From assembly GCA_020466095.1 (NCBI GenBank), contig CM035807.1, positions 106,407,227-106,471,226 on the forward strand: a DNA stretch of 64,000 bases. The letters are read 5' to 3'. Below, piece by piece: positions 11,066 to 22,321 of this stretch. The position numbers and the translations under genes were made by a program. The stretch's first letter is position 1; every line of letters begins with the position of its first letter. Below the pieces are notes generated by a model. That model worked only from the letters and a program-made list of their open reading frames with translations. It had not been told where the DNA came from and did no database searches. The stretch comes from Chlorops oryzae. Taxonomy: Eukaryota > Arthropoda > Insecta > Diptera > Chloropidae.

Positions 11066-12364
11066 AGGACTGTCCCAGAAATAACTGTCCTTTTGTTTTT
11101 AGGCTATTTATAAAAAAGTGTTAACTCTATAGCAACATATTTGGTACCTAAATAAAGTATAAATAAATATTGCAGATTAAAAAAAAAATACTCATTCGTA
11201 AAATAAAAGAGCTACTGAAAAAATGTCGTCTCAACAAGAAGAAAAGCGGAAAGCAATTATTTACAAACACCTGGAAAATCCAAACACCACGTACAAAAAG
11301 ATCGCTAAGGAAGTTGGCGTGTGCGAAAAAATTGTCTGTAGGACCATAAAACGATACAGACAGCTTACCCCTTTATCAAAAACACCAGGATCAGGGAGAA
11401 AGAGTTGTCCAGCGAACCAAGCGGTGGCCCAGAACGTTAAGCGGCTGTTTACTCAGAATCCAGGCACTACGGTTCGTGATATGGCAGAAAAGCGGGAACA
11501 TCGAAGTCAAGTGTTCAACGGATTAAAAAATTTTACAACCTAAGGAGCTATAAAGTACAAAAAGTACCTGATAGGTCAGAAGAAAAGGCGCCGAAGCAAG
11601 AGGAGGGCTCGAATACTGTATCGCGATTACCTGCCCAAATTTGATATGCGTGATCATGGACGATGAAACGTATTGCAAAGCGGATTTCAAGCAGTTACCT
11701 GGACACGGATATTATACTGCGGTTAGAAGGGGTGGAGCATCCTCTAAATTTACCACCGAAAAACATACAAATTCCAAAGAAATACAGTGTGGCAGGCCAT
11801 TTGCAAATGTGGCCTTCGAAGTAAGGAATTTGTGACGGATCGCACAATCAACACTGAAATTTACATCAGAGATTGTCTGGACCGGCGATTGCTGCCTTTT
11901 ATACGTCAACACCAAGGTTCAGTACTATTTTGGCCTGACCTAGCAACATCTCACTACGCCCAGAGAACGATGGATTGGTACCAAGCCAATAATGTCACTG
12001 TGGTACCAAGAGAAGCAAATCCTCCGAATTGCCCCGAACTTCGTCCAATCGAAAAATATTGGGCTTTAATGAAAAGGAACCTTAAGAAGACCAAACAAAC
12101 TGCGAAGAACATCGAAATATTTCGACATAAATGGCGTCGGGCATACACTAAGGTGAACGAAAGGTCGGTAAAAAACCTAATGGAGGACCTTAATAAAAAA
12201 GTGTATAATTTTTTTTAAGTGTATTTTTTTCAGTGTAATTAAAATTTTTATTTATTTTGTAATGTTCACTTAATAATAAACTGAAAGAATTTTTAAAAAA
12301 AACATCATTGGTTTTTTTGCAATAAAAAAAAAAACAAAAGGACAGTTATTTCTGGGACATTCTT
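11066..12364 (+). mobile_element. Complete Tc1/mariner (DD37E-type) element, 1299 bp
   Basis: The element is flanked by TA (11064-11065 and 12365-12366). The inverted repeats share a perfect 30-bp core (11071-11100 and 12330-12359, starting TGTCCCAGAAATAACTGTCC), with the outer five bases differing at two positions. The size and TA duplication are typical of Tc1/mariner. The identical inverted-repeat cores suggest fairly recent insertion, yet the transposase gene inside is broken. Confidence 0.92.
11223..12218 (+). pseudogene. Broken Tc1/mariner transposase (DD37E)
   Basis: Transposase that would bind the terminal repeats and perform cut-and-paste transposition. The first part (11223-11543) starts at an ATG and carries a paired-like helix-turn-helix region (KKIAKEVGV, then RTIKRYR and a GSGRKS hinge). 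Later homology is spread over other frames: a basic RRRSKRRAR segment near 11590-11615, the first catalytic Asp in VIMDDETYCK near 11645-11670, then from 11787 one frame with the second Asp (LFWPDLATSHY) and the final Glu (ELRPIEKYWA). Thirty-seven residues separate the second Asp from the Glu, which defines the DD37E group. At least four frame changes are needed, so the gene cannot make an active enzyme as it stands. Confidence 0.88.
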
Positions 12365-12366
12365 TA

Positions 12367-15300
12367 GTTGATAGTGGAATTAAATTTTTAAAAGGAGGCT
12401 GGCTTTCTCTTTCGATGAATATTCTCTTTTGGAATTCTACAAAATTTTCATATCACAAAATCCGCTCCGACTTACGTATATGAATACTTATATCCAATAA
12501 ATCCATTTAATTGCATTTGTGAATTTGTGCTCCCTGACAGCAATCTAAACTGCTACTTAATTATGTTGTCGTTTATTTAAATGTCGTTGTCTGCCTACGT
12601 TTTGTAACTACTCTTAAGGGAAAACGTTGAGAATTTCAGAATCAAACGGAAGAAACGAAAACTGAAGACGAACTCGCATGCAAATTCGTTGGGCGCTGAG
12701 CCGCTATGCATACGAGAGGCACTCGCATTATGTGTAAGAAGCCTTCATTATTCTGAACTAAAAAGCATGCTGCAAAGTCATTAACAACAATACGAGAAGA
12801 GCAGAAAGACAGACAGACAGACAGGCAGCTAGACAGACACAAACACTCTACGAATATGAAGAAGTAGAGCGTGAGAGATGTGTTCAAATTCACGGTGTGT
12901 ACCACTTTGCTCCAAGCCAAATGCATGTCTAAATCTCGGCATTTGCCCATCATATACGCCACTTAACGCCATTTTACGTTTCCGTTTCCGTTTGCGTTTT
13001 CATTTTCGTTTTCATTTTCATTCCCATTCTCACTTGCCCTTCAAGATTATTTCTAATGAAAGCGTGTAACATAGTTGTGTATGTATGAGTGAAAACTCCG
13101 GGTGGAGTTTTTAGATAACCCAGTAAGAAAATTTATCGCTTATATCAGTGAACATTTCATAATGCATGCTCCTTTCGTAGTCTGTTCTTCAATATCTCGC
13201 AAGTCTGTCGCAGGTCATGGGTGGCACAATCTGAAAGTTTCAGATTGATCCTGCGCTCAAAATTTAATCCAGAAATATGAGAGACCAAGAGCGCGGATCC
13301 TTTAAAATTTTGTTGGTAACCTAGCTCAGGGGCTAATGCAGAGAATAGAGTTCTGGAGGTCCGAACCTCCTACGAAATCTGATAAATTTTGAAGAAACGC
13401 GAGAAAATAGTCAAGATAGCCCGAAATAATTGGCAGCGTACGCATCTGACCTAACCTCCAGAAAGACAATGACACTTATGCTCACCATTATTCATTCAAT
13501 TTTCGATTCTCTTGGGATGAAAATGAGAGTAATGATGCCAGCGTTAAATTTGCTTTGACATGTCAACTAAAGTATTCATAAAAATGTTTTGGTATTTCAA
13601 TGTTTTCGATGTCATTAATGTTGGCGTTTCCTTCTGGGTACCATACAATTTACCGCTTGCATGTGTGCGTGTACTTCACGGAAATGAAAAAACTTTTTCT
13701 GATTTTTTTTCGTCTTCGCCATTGTTTGGAAAGTTTTTACTTTTAATGGTTACGTGAGTTTATTTATATTTCTTAAATTCTTGTTCCTTTCATTGCGTGT
13801 GTTTCCGCCTTAAGCTCTCTTTTGTGGCAGAACACTATTTGGGTAGATGGACGTGTACAATACACGCTCGGTTTAAAGGGCTTTTGCTGCTGCATCAGGT
13901 CAGGTGTGGATTCATTCAAGAAGAACGAAAATTTGAGAGAATTTAATGAGAGGATAATACATTGTATGTTCTATGAAATATTCTTCCAATGGGAAGTTAA
14001 TATATTTATTAATCATTCCTTTGAGCTTCGTTGAAAAAGGTTTTCCTCATGAATAGAGAGGATTTTAAGATGATGAACTTAAGATATTTATAAGCCTGCG
14101 TAAATTTTCCTTCATAAAACACACACTTAGCTTCGAATTTATAAATCATCAAATGGCATCGCATGCACGTTCACTCATTAAACGCTTTCAAATGATTATA
14201 AATTATATCAGACATTTCCATAATAATGAATCAGCATAATAATGGTAATTTACAAAACGGAGTTTTAAGCTCCAAAATTTGAAATGTTGACACATAAAAC
14301 CCACAAAAGATTATCCAAGACGAATAAATTCTTCAAATATTATTGCAAAAAATTTTTCTCATCCTTAACTTGGTGGTTGATGGATTGGAGCTCGCTCGGA
14401 GGGGAATACTCTTAAGTAAACATTCACACATGGTTTCTAATATCTTGAAATGATTCAACTATTGAAATTCAACATCTTACCGTGTGTATTTGACTTTGCT
14501 ATGTGATGTGATCTACATACATATAAACTCCGTTTGCCGCACCCATTCGTTTTCTCTCCTACATACAACGTATCCACCAATGGTGGGAGAAGGGTGTATT
14601 TGAACTAACCATCTAGAGGGAAAACAGCACAAATTGAAACTGTCAACAAGACGTAATGTAAATGCCAAAGATGGCATGACAATTGCAGCATATCCTGCAG
14701 AAACATAAAATGCTCAGATCAGTTCTGTTCAGGACAATGCAAGGACAATGCGCAAAAAGTCGTAACACAAAGCATATTCATACGCACTCGAAGCGTTCAA
14801 GAACCGGAAAAATGTTTTGCATACAGTAACAACAACACATGCATATTTCAATATAAACATATATTATCTATGTATTTATACATATATTTACATGTGGCTA
14901 TGTCAAAAGTATTCCAGCAATACTGGTTGATAGTGCAAATATTTGCATTTGATCCAATAGCCAAGTCATTCATCCAACTATTCCTGCAGCAATGAGGAAC
15001 TTCCTACAGCCAAACAATCGCACATTTTCAAAGGATAACATCTGAGAGGGATAGAGGCAGAGACAGAGATTGAGAGAGAGAAAGAGAGAGAGCTTGCGTG
15101 AGACAGAAGCACAGGGAATGATTTCCTTGTAAAGCACAAGATTTAGAATTCAAAAGTTGGCCAACGCAACGATTAGAACAAAAAGGTTTGCTGGTCTAGC
15201 TTAAGGCAAGGATTTGCGTATCTTTTATGTATAAGGGTCCTAACAAGTATGTACGTATGTATGGCTAAATGTTATGTATGTATGTGTGAAAGAGAATGAT

Positions 15301-15885
15301 AGATATTTATTTGCATGCGTAACTTAAGGTTTTCGTCTGTTTTCTGAACTTTTTGTCTTAAATTTGTTTAAATAAAACATTGAATTGACTTGCGATTATT
15401 TGCATTTGTTGCCGCTGTCATACGAAAGCCAACGGCTGTTGTTGGTATTTTTTCTTGCCCGTAGATATTTTTTGAATTCGTCCTTTTGGTACTTACGACA
15501 TTTGACATCTAAAAGAATTTCTTTTTGCTATCCTTAGTCCGCCTGTTATCATTTCGAATGCGTGAACTGCGCAATATAATCTGGCCGTTGGCGAGGTTTT
15601 CCGATTTCTTGTTTTATTCAACATTATTTTTTGCTTCGGGTTTTTGTTGTCCTTTTTGACTTTTTAAAGAAAATCTAATTTTAGAATTTTTTCTATTCAG
15701 GCTTTAAGCTTAGGTTTGTTTTTTATTGTTTTTCGGGACGATTAAAGGGAATTTTTGCGGTTGTTTGAAGAAGAATCGAAACTCAATTGGAAATTGAAAA
15801 CAATCGAATAAAAAAAGGAAATTGAAGTAAGTAGTCCCGTGTGTCAGGGCCAACGTGGGTATCAATTCAGGTCCAATGCAGCCCA
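12367..15885. other. Non-coding region between mariner element and GAT minisatellite
   Basis: No gene is supported. It contains an ACAG-type run (12808-12842), hexamer-like TTTTCA/TTTCCG repeats (about 12975-13035), small hairpins such as AACTCCGGGTGGAGTT near 13090 and a GA-rich patch near 15047-15095. Short open frames are non-conserved in appearance. Confidence 0.5.
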
Positions 15886-16868
15886 TTTTAAAGATGATGT
15901 TCATGACGATGAACATGGAATTAAAAATAGTGATAATGATATTGATCATAAAAATAATTAATTGTGATTATGATAATCATTACCATGATTAATATGACAA
16001 CGATGATGTGACTATGATATTGATGATGGTGATGATGATTCTCAACATGTTGATTCTCAACATGATGATGAACATTATCATGATGGTCATGATGATGATG
16101 GTCATGATGATGATGGTCATGATGATGATGGTCATGATGATGATGGTCATGATGATGATGGTCATGATCATGATGGTCATGATGATGATGGTCATGATGA
16201 TGATGGTCATGATGATGATGGTCATGATGATGATGGTCATGATGCTGATGGTCATGATGATGATGGTCATGATGCTGATGGTCATGATCATGATGGTCAT
16301 AATGATGATGGTCATGATGATGATGGTCATTAGATGATGGTCATTATGATGATGATTATGAGGTTACGATTGTGATTATGATGATTACGATTGTGACTAT
16401 GATAATCACGGTGATGATAATTATGGTGATGATAATTATGGTGATGATAATTATGGTGATGATAATGATGATGGTGTATGATGATGATTATGATGATGAT
16501 TATGATGATGATTATGATGATGATTATGATGATGATTATGATGATGAACTTGATGATGATGATTATGATGATGAGTTTGATGATGATGATTATGATGATG
16601 AATTTGTTGATGATCATAATGTTGATGATAAAGATGATGATAATGATGTTGATGATAAAGATGTTTGTAAATATGATGATGGTGATTATGATAATGGTGA
16701 TGATGATGATAATTTCCATGATTATATTTATAATGATAATGATGCCGATTGTAGTGATGATGATTATGATCATGATTAGAATCATGATGGTGCTTTTGAT
16801 AATGATAATAATGAAGTTGAAAATTATGATGTTGACAATAATACTGATGATGATAATGTTGTCGAATA
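15886..16868. repeat. GAT-rich mini/microsatellite block
   Basis: Nearly 1 kb of GAT-derived repeats. The core (about 16077-16332) is a 15-bp unit GATGATGATGGTCAT repeated about 17 times with a few substitutions. It is followed by a GATGATGATTAT 12-bp unit near 16474-16546 and degenerate GAT/AAT words. Unit lengths are multiples of three and lack stop codons in several frames, which creates long spurious open frames on both strands (Met/Val or Ile/Thr repeats). Confidence 0.95.
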
Positions 16869-18317
16869 CCAGAGTAATTGAAAAATATTTTTTTTTTCGA
16901 ATATTCTTCTCAACTCAAAAGTCTAAAAGGGAGAGAAAGAAAGAGACTGCGCTAGCTTTTGCCTCTCTCAAAAACTCACTTATTTTCATTGTTCTTCCAT
17001 CATCAAACATATCATTCTAACCTGATTTGAGTCGACATTGTTTCGGATTGTTGACTCATTTTCTTAGCAAATCAAATGCTTTTGTTTCTAAATTTACCTC
17101 ATCTCTTTATATACAAACGTCAAACTAATTAATATGACACTCAGGTTTCCATTTACGTGTTTTTTGTTTTTTGCTATTCTCGATCAAAAGAACGTTAACA
17201 TTTTCATGTGTTTTTTCGTGCTGTCTTCTTCATACGGAACAGGTTGATCGAACAAAGTGAATGAATTGAATGAAAAAATAAATGCATTTGTATGCATCTG
17301 ATGTGCATGTTCAAGTAAAGTGAATCGAAATTTCATTTGTAAAATAATAAATGTCACTGTACGGTCATGAAACTGTTACTTGCTTGCGATTATTACATAA
17401 CGGCAACATCCACAGTGGGTCTAGAAAGATAAAAAGTTATTTAAAATTTCGTTAAAGAAGGGGAAAATTGCTTGTGGCAAAACAAAAAAAAAAGTACATC
17501 TTTTGAATGCCCTAAAACTTCATTGAATTTCAGTGAAATTATATAAAAATTAAATTTTACTTGTTAATTTCCCATAATCGTGCCACTGTTCAAGTAGTTC
17601 GAAAAAATAAGTGGCTAATTTTAAATTGAAAGCCTGATAAATTTATTCCCATTTTGCTTTGTCCACGAAACAAATTATCGCGTTGTATTACTGGAAAAAA
17701 AAAGCGCAATGGTATCTTAATATTCACTCAGAAGACACATTAAAGAGCACAGAGAATAATAAGAAATTAAATTAAAAAATGGAGAAAAAACTGACATATA
17801 AAATGAAATGAAATTCATAAAGCGTATGCCGATGAGACAAAAAAAAAAAAAAAAAAAAAAAAAAATACCTGACAAGACCATACCAACCTGACACCTTACA
17901 CATGTTCTCTGATGTAGTTGCATATATGTTTTCTGTAAGAACGTCCTATTCAAAAGACGCTTCTTCTAGATGAACCCCTTAAAATGGTCCTTTAAAGGTC
18001 AATCCTACAATTTTTCTTACCCATGCCTCTCCGAAATTACGTATCAAATTTGTTCAAAGTAGTTCAGAGCTTTCAAGAACAGAAATTATTAATGGACGAA
18101 GGCCGACGACCGATGCCGAGTCTGGGTTACACACAGACCCACAAACCCAAAATACCCTCTATAGCGTTTGCTTATTGTGTATAAAAAAAAAGAAGATTTT
18201 TATCGAATACTTTTCGTATTCCAAGTACGATTTAATGTGAGCAGCTAGTCGAGCTTCATTTCAACTGCTTATGGCAGTCGCCTATTGACAGGCGTGACGT
18301 TTACACAGAACGCGAAA
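16869..18317. other. Upstream region of the esterase-like gene
   Basis: Non-coding, with a 25-A run near 17843-17866. A TATAAAA word at 18180 and a TCATTT initiator-like word at 18256-18261 are candidates for core-promoter elements of the plus-strand gene, but their spacing to each other is not canonical. Confidence 0.4.
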
Positions 18318-20447
18318 ATGTTAACATTGAAATATACAAGCTGTCATTCCGTGTACGGTCTATTGCGTTTTCTCACCGTGGGTCTTATGTGGCAAAGCTT
18401 CATATCAACCGAAGTAGCGGGAGCAACCGTCGAGAATCAACATCATCATGATCATCATCGCGTTAAACGAATTGTGGGAGGTAAATTTGCTAAAGCGCCA
18501 CCGCCCGATGATCCGGTTGTCTTCACACGCGCCTTTTCACGCGATGCCCGCGTCGAGGGCTATCGGAATCCACGTACGGGTATTTATACGTTCTTGGGAA
18601 TTTATTATGCAGAATCACCTACCGGTGAGAATCGTTATGCCCGTCCAAAATTTAAACGCCTAATGGGTGATATTAATGCTACCGTACCCGGGCCGCCATG
18701 CATTCAACCCGATCCGGGAAATCCAAATCGTATAATTGGCGATGAGAATTGTCTGCTACTTAATGTCTTTACACCGCGGATGCCAGACGAGTCAACTCGA
18801 CTGCCAGTTTTTGTTTGGATACATCCCGGTGGCTTTCGCTATGGATCTGCCTCGCAATACGATGCAACACCAATGGCACAGCAGGGTGTTGTTGTCGTCG
18901 CTCCCAATTACCGTCTCGGATCTTTGGGTATCATGGGCTACGGCACAAAGGAGTTTGATGGGAATCTAGCGCTTTTCGATATGTCAGCTGCTATTCGTTG
19001 GGTAAAGGATTACATAAGCTATTTTGGAGGTGATCCCAAGCAGATCACGGTCAGCGGACATGGTTCCGGTGCGACTAGTGCAATGCATTTAGGAATGTCC
19101 CGTTCAGCGCGGAAAGCGAATGATATCTCGGGCGTGGTTGCGATGTCGGGCACAGCGATTTCGCAATATGCGATTGATAAGGAACCGGTGCAGAGTGTGG
19201 CGGAAATTGCCAAGATTAACGGTTGTTCAACGACGACCGAACTCGAACTCGTGAAATGCTTGCGTAAAAAATCAGCTGAAGATATTATAAAGAACGATGG
19301 GAAAGTACAAATGGAACGGCTGGCTGGACGTGCCATGGTTAAAGGTCTAACGGGTAGCGTTGGCTTTCAACTACACACCGAAGCCGAAGAAGATGGACGC
19401 TCTTTGCCGAGTTTAATTGTCGGACTGCCCGAAGCGCAGTTAAAGAATGGAAATTTCACACCAGTTCCACTTTTGACGGGCGTTACAAAACACGAAACCG
19501 CCAATGCCGTAACTATCGACGCGATCAATCAGGTCTTTGGTTCGGCCGAGAAGTTCTTGGGATCGCTAACGGGTATTTTAATGGACTTGACTGGTTTTCT
19601 ACGCATCGATAAGGTCACGGGCGAAATTCTGAAACCAAAGCTTCCCGAATTGACATCGGCTTTGACGCCGGCTTTGAATGATTTATGGAAAATTCCGCAG
19701 GCTTTGAATATCGATCAAATTTTATCAAAGGTTAGAATCTGAATGAAATCTCTCTCTCGAAAAAAAAATTACTGTTACCTTATATAATCCTAGATTGTTC
19801 AATCCACGACCGATGTTCTCTTCAATCTCCCTGCTGTGCTAACATCTCAGGCATGGTCCAAAAAAGCGCCCGCCTTTTTGTATAGCTTCGAGTACAATGG
19901 TACTGCTTCCAAAGGAATTAATTTCTTGCGTGGTCTACCGATCGTTATGGACCAACCAAATCAAAATCCGGAAATAGTAGCTCACGGTGACGAGCTTGGA
20001 TACATGTTCGATGCAAACGATATATTTGGGAAACCATTACCGGATACGGCTTTAAAAAGTCCCGAAGATCTTAAAGTTCGTCGAAATTTCATTGGAATGT
20101 TGGTGAAGTTCGCGAAAAATATTAAAGAGGACAAACAGCCCGGAAGCATTATAGATTCGCTATTCAGTGGAGTATCGGGAAAGGGTACACCATTTATAAA
20201 AGTGGGTGCCGAATTGGAAGCTGCCTCGGACTTTCGTTTTTGTGAACTATCTGTTTTGGGAGCCGATTTGAGTCCATTAACATCAACGTCCTGCAAAGCA
20301 CTGGGAAGTCTTCTAAATCCCATTACTGGCGTTCTAACTGGAGACCTGGGCGGTTTAACTGGAGTTTTGAACCCGGCTGCCGGCAATAAAGCGCAGTTAC
20401 CTTTAATCGGTGGAGCCAATGCCATATCTCAAGGCCTTTTCGGTTAA
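18318..20447 (+). CDS. Secreted non-catalytic carboxylesterase-like protein (glutactin-type clade)
   Basis: Two exons (18318-19730 and 19794-20447) give 688 residues, a usual size for the carboxylesterase/cholinesterase fold. The ATG at 18318 has a good insect context (CGAAAATG) and opens a hydrophobic signal peptide (about 1-35). After a His-rich stretch comes RVKRIVGG (about 48-55), a furin-type site. The fold's markers follow: the oxyanion segment is HPGGF (169-173, usually HGGGF), and the nucleophile elbow is GHGSG (247-251) where active enzymes have GESAG, so the Ser is Gly. The Glu of the triad appears kept in GVTKHETA, and the His region reads VAHGDELGYMF in exon 2. It is therefore probably an adhesion or binding protein outside the cell, like glutactin and related dead esterases in flies. 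The C-terminus is Gly/Leu-rich with no clear membrane anchor. The exact orthologue is uncertain. Confidence 0.88.
19731..19793 (+). other. Phase-0 intron of the esterase-like gene
   Basis: A 63-bp intron with donor AAG|GTTAGA and acceptor TAATCCTAG|ATT. Splicing joins exon 1 ending in QILSK to exon 2 starting IVQSTTDV without changing frame, and both sides are conserved-looking esterase sequence. The size is typical of short fly introns. Confidence 0.9.
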
Positions 20448-20475
20448 TAGTTCTTCGATGCCTTAGTGTCATACT

Positions 20476-20584
20476 CAGGGGCGTAGGAAGGGGTTTACGC
20501 ATTAAGAATTATTATATCGTCACTATTTTCTCGTCTTTCAGAGCCGGTTTGAACTTCTTAAACTCCCTCATGAAAACGCCACTG
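20476..20584. mobile_element. hAT-like miniature element in the esterase 3' flank
   Basis: The left end CAGGGGCGTAGG and the right end, in reverse complement CAGTGGCGTTTT, resemble hAT terminal repeats. The flanking 8-mers GTCATACT and TTTATACC agree at five of eight positions, consistent with a decayed 8-bp duplication. At 109 bp it is a very short MITE. It lies 29 bp after the stop codon and may be part of the 3' UTR. Confidence 0.5.
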
Positions 20585-22037
20585 TTTATACCTAATATTT
20601 TTTTTAGTTCTATAAACATAAACTAAAAAAAAAAAAGATGTCTTTTCTTCTTATTTCTGAAATCTCAAGTGTCACAATCAAAACTCTTCACACCATTGAA
20701 ATGACAAAAAATAAAAAATAAAAAAAAATTAAAATAAATAAAAAATACCCTAAAAAATATTGGCAAACAAAATCGCAAAATTCTTTCGAATGAAATACTG
20801 GACTAAGCAAATTTTCAACTGGAAACGCAAACAAAAGAATATTTCGCCAACAGAATCTCCCAGTCCACATACAATTGAAATCAAATGGGGGGGAAAAAAC
20901 CTCCAGTCAAACCGAAAGTGAACCCAGAAAACAAACGTCGACAATCGTTGAAGTCACTTTAAGCCCACAAAATCCATAACGCAAACAATGGTCGTCGTGC
21001 TGGCTTTTAATTCAGGCAGTGAGAAAACTTCTTCAACGATGAATGATTTGAGAGGCGGATGGGGTGCCGAGGTATAGGAAAATTTCCAAATCGGCAAATT
21101 CAAATCATTGAATTTTCTCATGCCATATTATTGTTGCCTGAAGTTGTTGGTTTTTCTGGTTTTACAGCATCGCGTGTTGCCTTGACAATTATTTCCAACA
21201 GAAAATACTCTCGACCTACACCTACATCTACGCCTACACACCATTCGATTGAGATCCATTGGACGAGCTTTATTGTTCGAATTGAAAATTCACTTCGTCT
21301 CGTAATCGCTATCGATATGCCGCCGCCATGAAGAGAAATTTTTGAATTGAAAGACGATTGAAGGGCCAAACAATTGTGTTGGCAAATGATTTACGGAATT
21401 AAGTTACTGCCAATGTAAATAAATAAATCGACAAATTTGCCTTTGTTGTTGCTTACTTAGGATTTTTGAAATGAATAAATATTTGAAATTAAGTGGATTA
21501 TGATCAGGATACCACAGGGTAGAAAGGAGCTGTATGCTGCGGCGAAGGCTTGCTTTGTTTTTGAGGTTAAAGCTATTATAGAATTTATTGAAATTTGGAG
21601 TATTTCGGAGAATTTGGAAATTCCTTTCAGGAAAAAAATCGTATTGTTAAAAAATTATAATACATACATAGATATAGATAAGTTTAACGTCTAGAACCAA
21701 TATACCTAGATCGATAATAAAAAAAATGTAAATAAAAATTATCGCCATCACCAAGAGGTGTCTTATCGAAAGAGCTAAGCCATCTTCCATTGGAAAACAA
21801 TTACGATTCGATGTATTGAGGTCAGCAGAGCTTAAAGTTAATGGAATCTTCACATCACTTGTTCTCGTCTCATTTGAATTAGTGTCGAAACACTCCGTCC
21901 ATCACCATCTCTCTGAGGTTAATTGTATTATTGATGAAGCTTAACCCACTTTAATGCAGATTGGCAATACTTCTCGCTCCGTTGTGCGTTAACTTAATGC
22001 ATGGAATGCATAAAACAGGTGAATGCTGCAAAGGTAT

Positions 22038-22283
22038 TCAACTGGAATCAACGATGAAACGCTTCCAAAGTGAGCGTGCTCCGTCGAACGCATTCTCATT
22101 GCACTCATAACCACTGAGAGCAGTAAATTTTGCTGCAACTTTTTGTGCACTACTTTCGTGGTTTCGGAACCGCAATCGTATGTTGCTCGTTGCTTGATAT
22201 TTGCCGCTTGCAACTAAAAATCCAGTTGGTATACTTAGTTGTAGTTGTAGTTGTAGCTGGAGCTGTTGCTGTACCTGCGGCAT
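22038..22283 (-). CDS. Weak candidate small gene or first exon
   Basis: An 81-codon minus-strand frame starts at an ATG with a Gln/Leu repeat (QQQLQLQLQL) and ends without any recognisable domain. Its only support is context: a TATAAA word lies 33-38 bp upstream and a TCACTCAACG initiator-like word between them. The Gln/Leu run comes from simple CAG/CTA repeats, which weakens the case. The ATG could also head a short exon, since GTACAG follows CCGCAG. Function unknown. Confidence 0.18.
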   Translation of the reverse strand: MPQVQQQLQLQLQLQLSIPTGFLVASGKYQATSNIRLRFRNHESSAQKVAAKFTALSGYECNENAFDGARSLWKRFIVDSS

Positions 22284-22315
22284 GCTGCTTTCTCGTTGAG
22301 TGACAGAGTGCGAGG

Positions 22316-22321
22316 TTTATA
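22316..22321 (-). promoter_or_regulatory. Candidate TATA box
   Basis: TATAAA on the minus strand in CCATATAAACC, followed about 20-25 bases later by TCACTCAACG, an initiator-like word, and then by an ATG. The arrangement resembles a fly TATA promoter with a very short leader. Confidence 0.25.

Noticed and set aside
15989..17020. Met/Val, Ile/Thr and Asp-rich open frames on both strands
   Set aside because: By-products of the GAT-type minisatellite.
17410..17600. CACAGTGGGTCTAG at about 17412 as a second Transib-type end
   Set aside because: No matching opposite end or 5-bp duplication was found; GCCACTG near 17580 does not align beyond a few bases.
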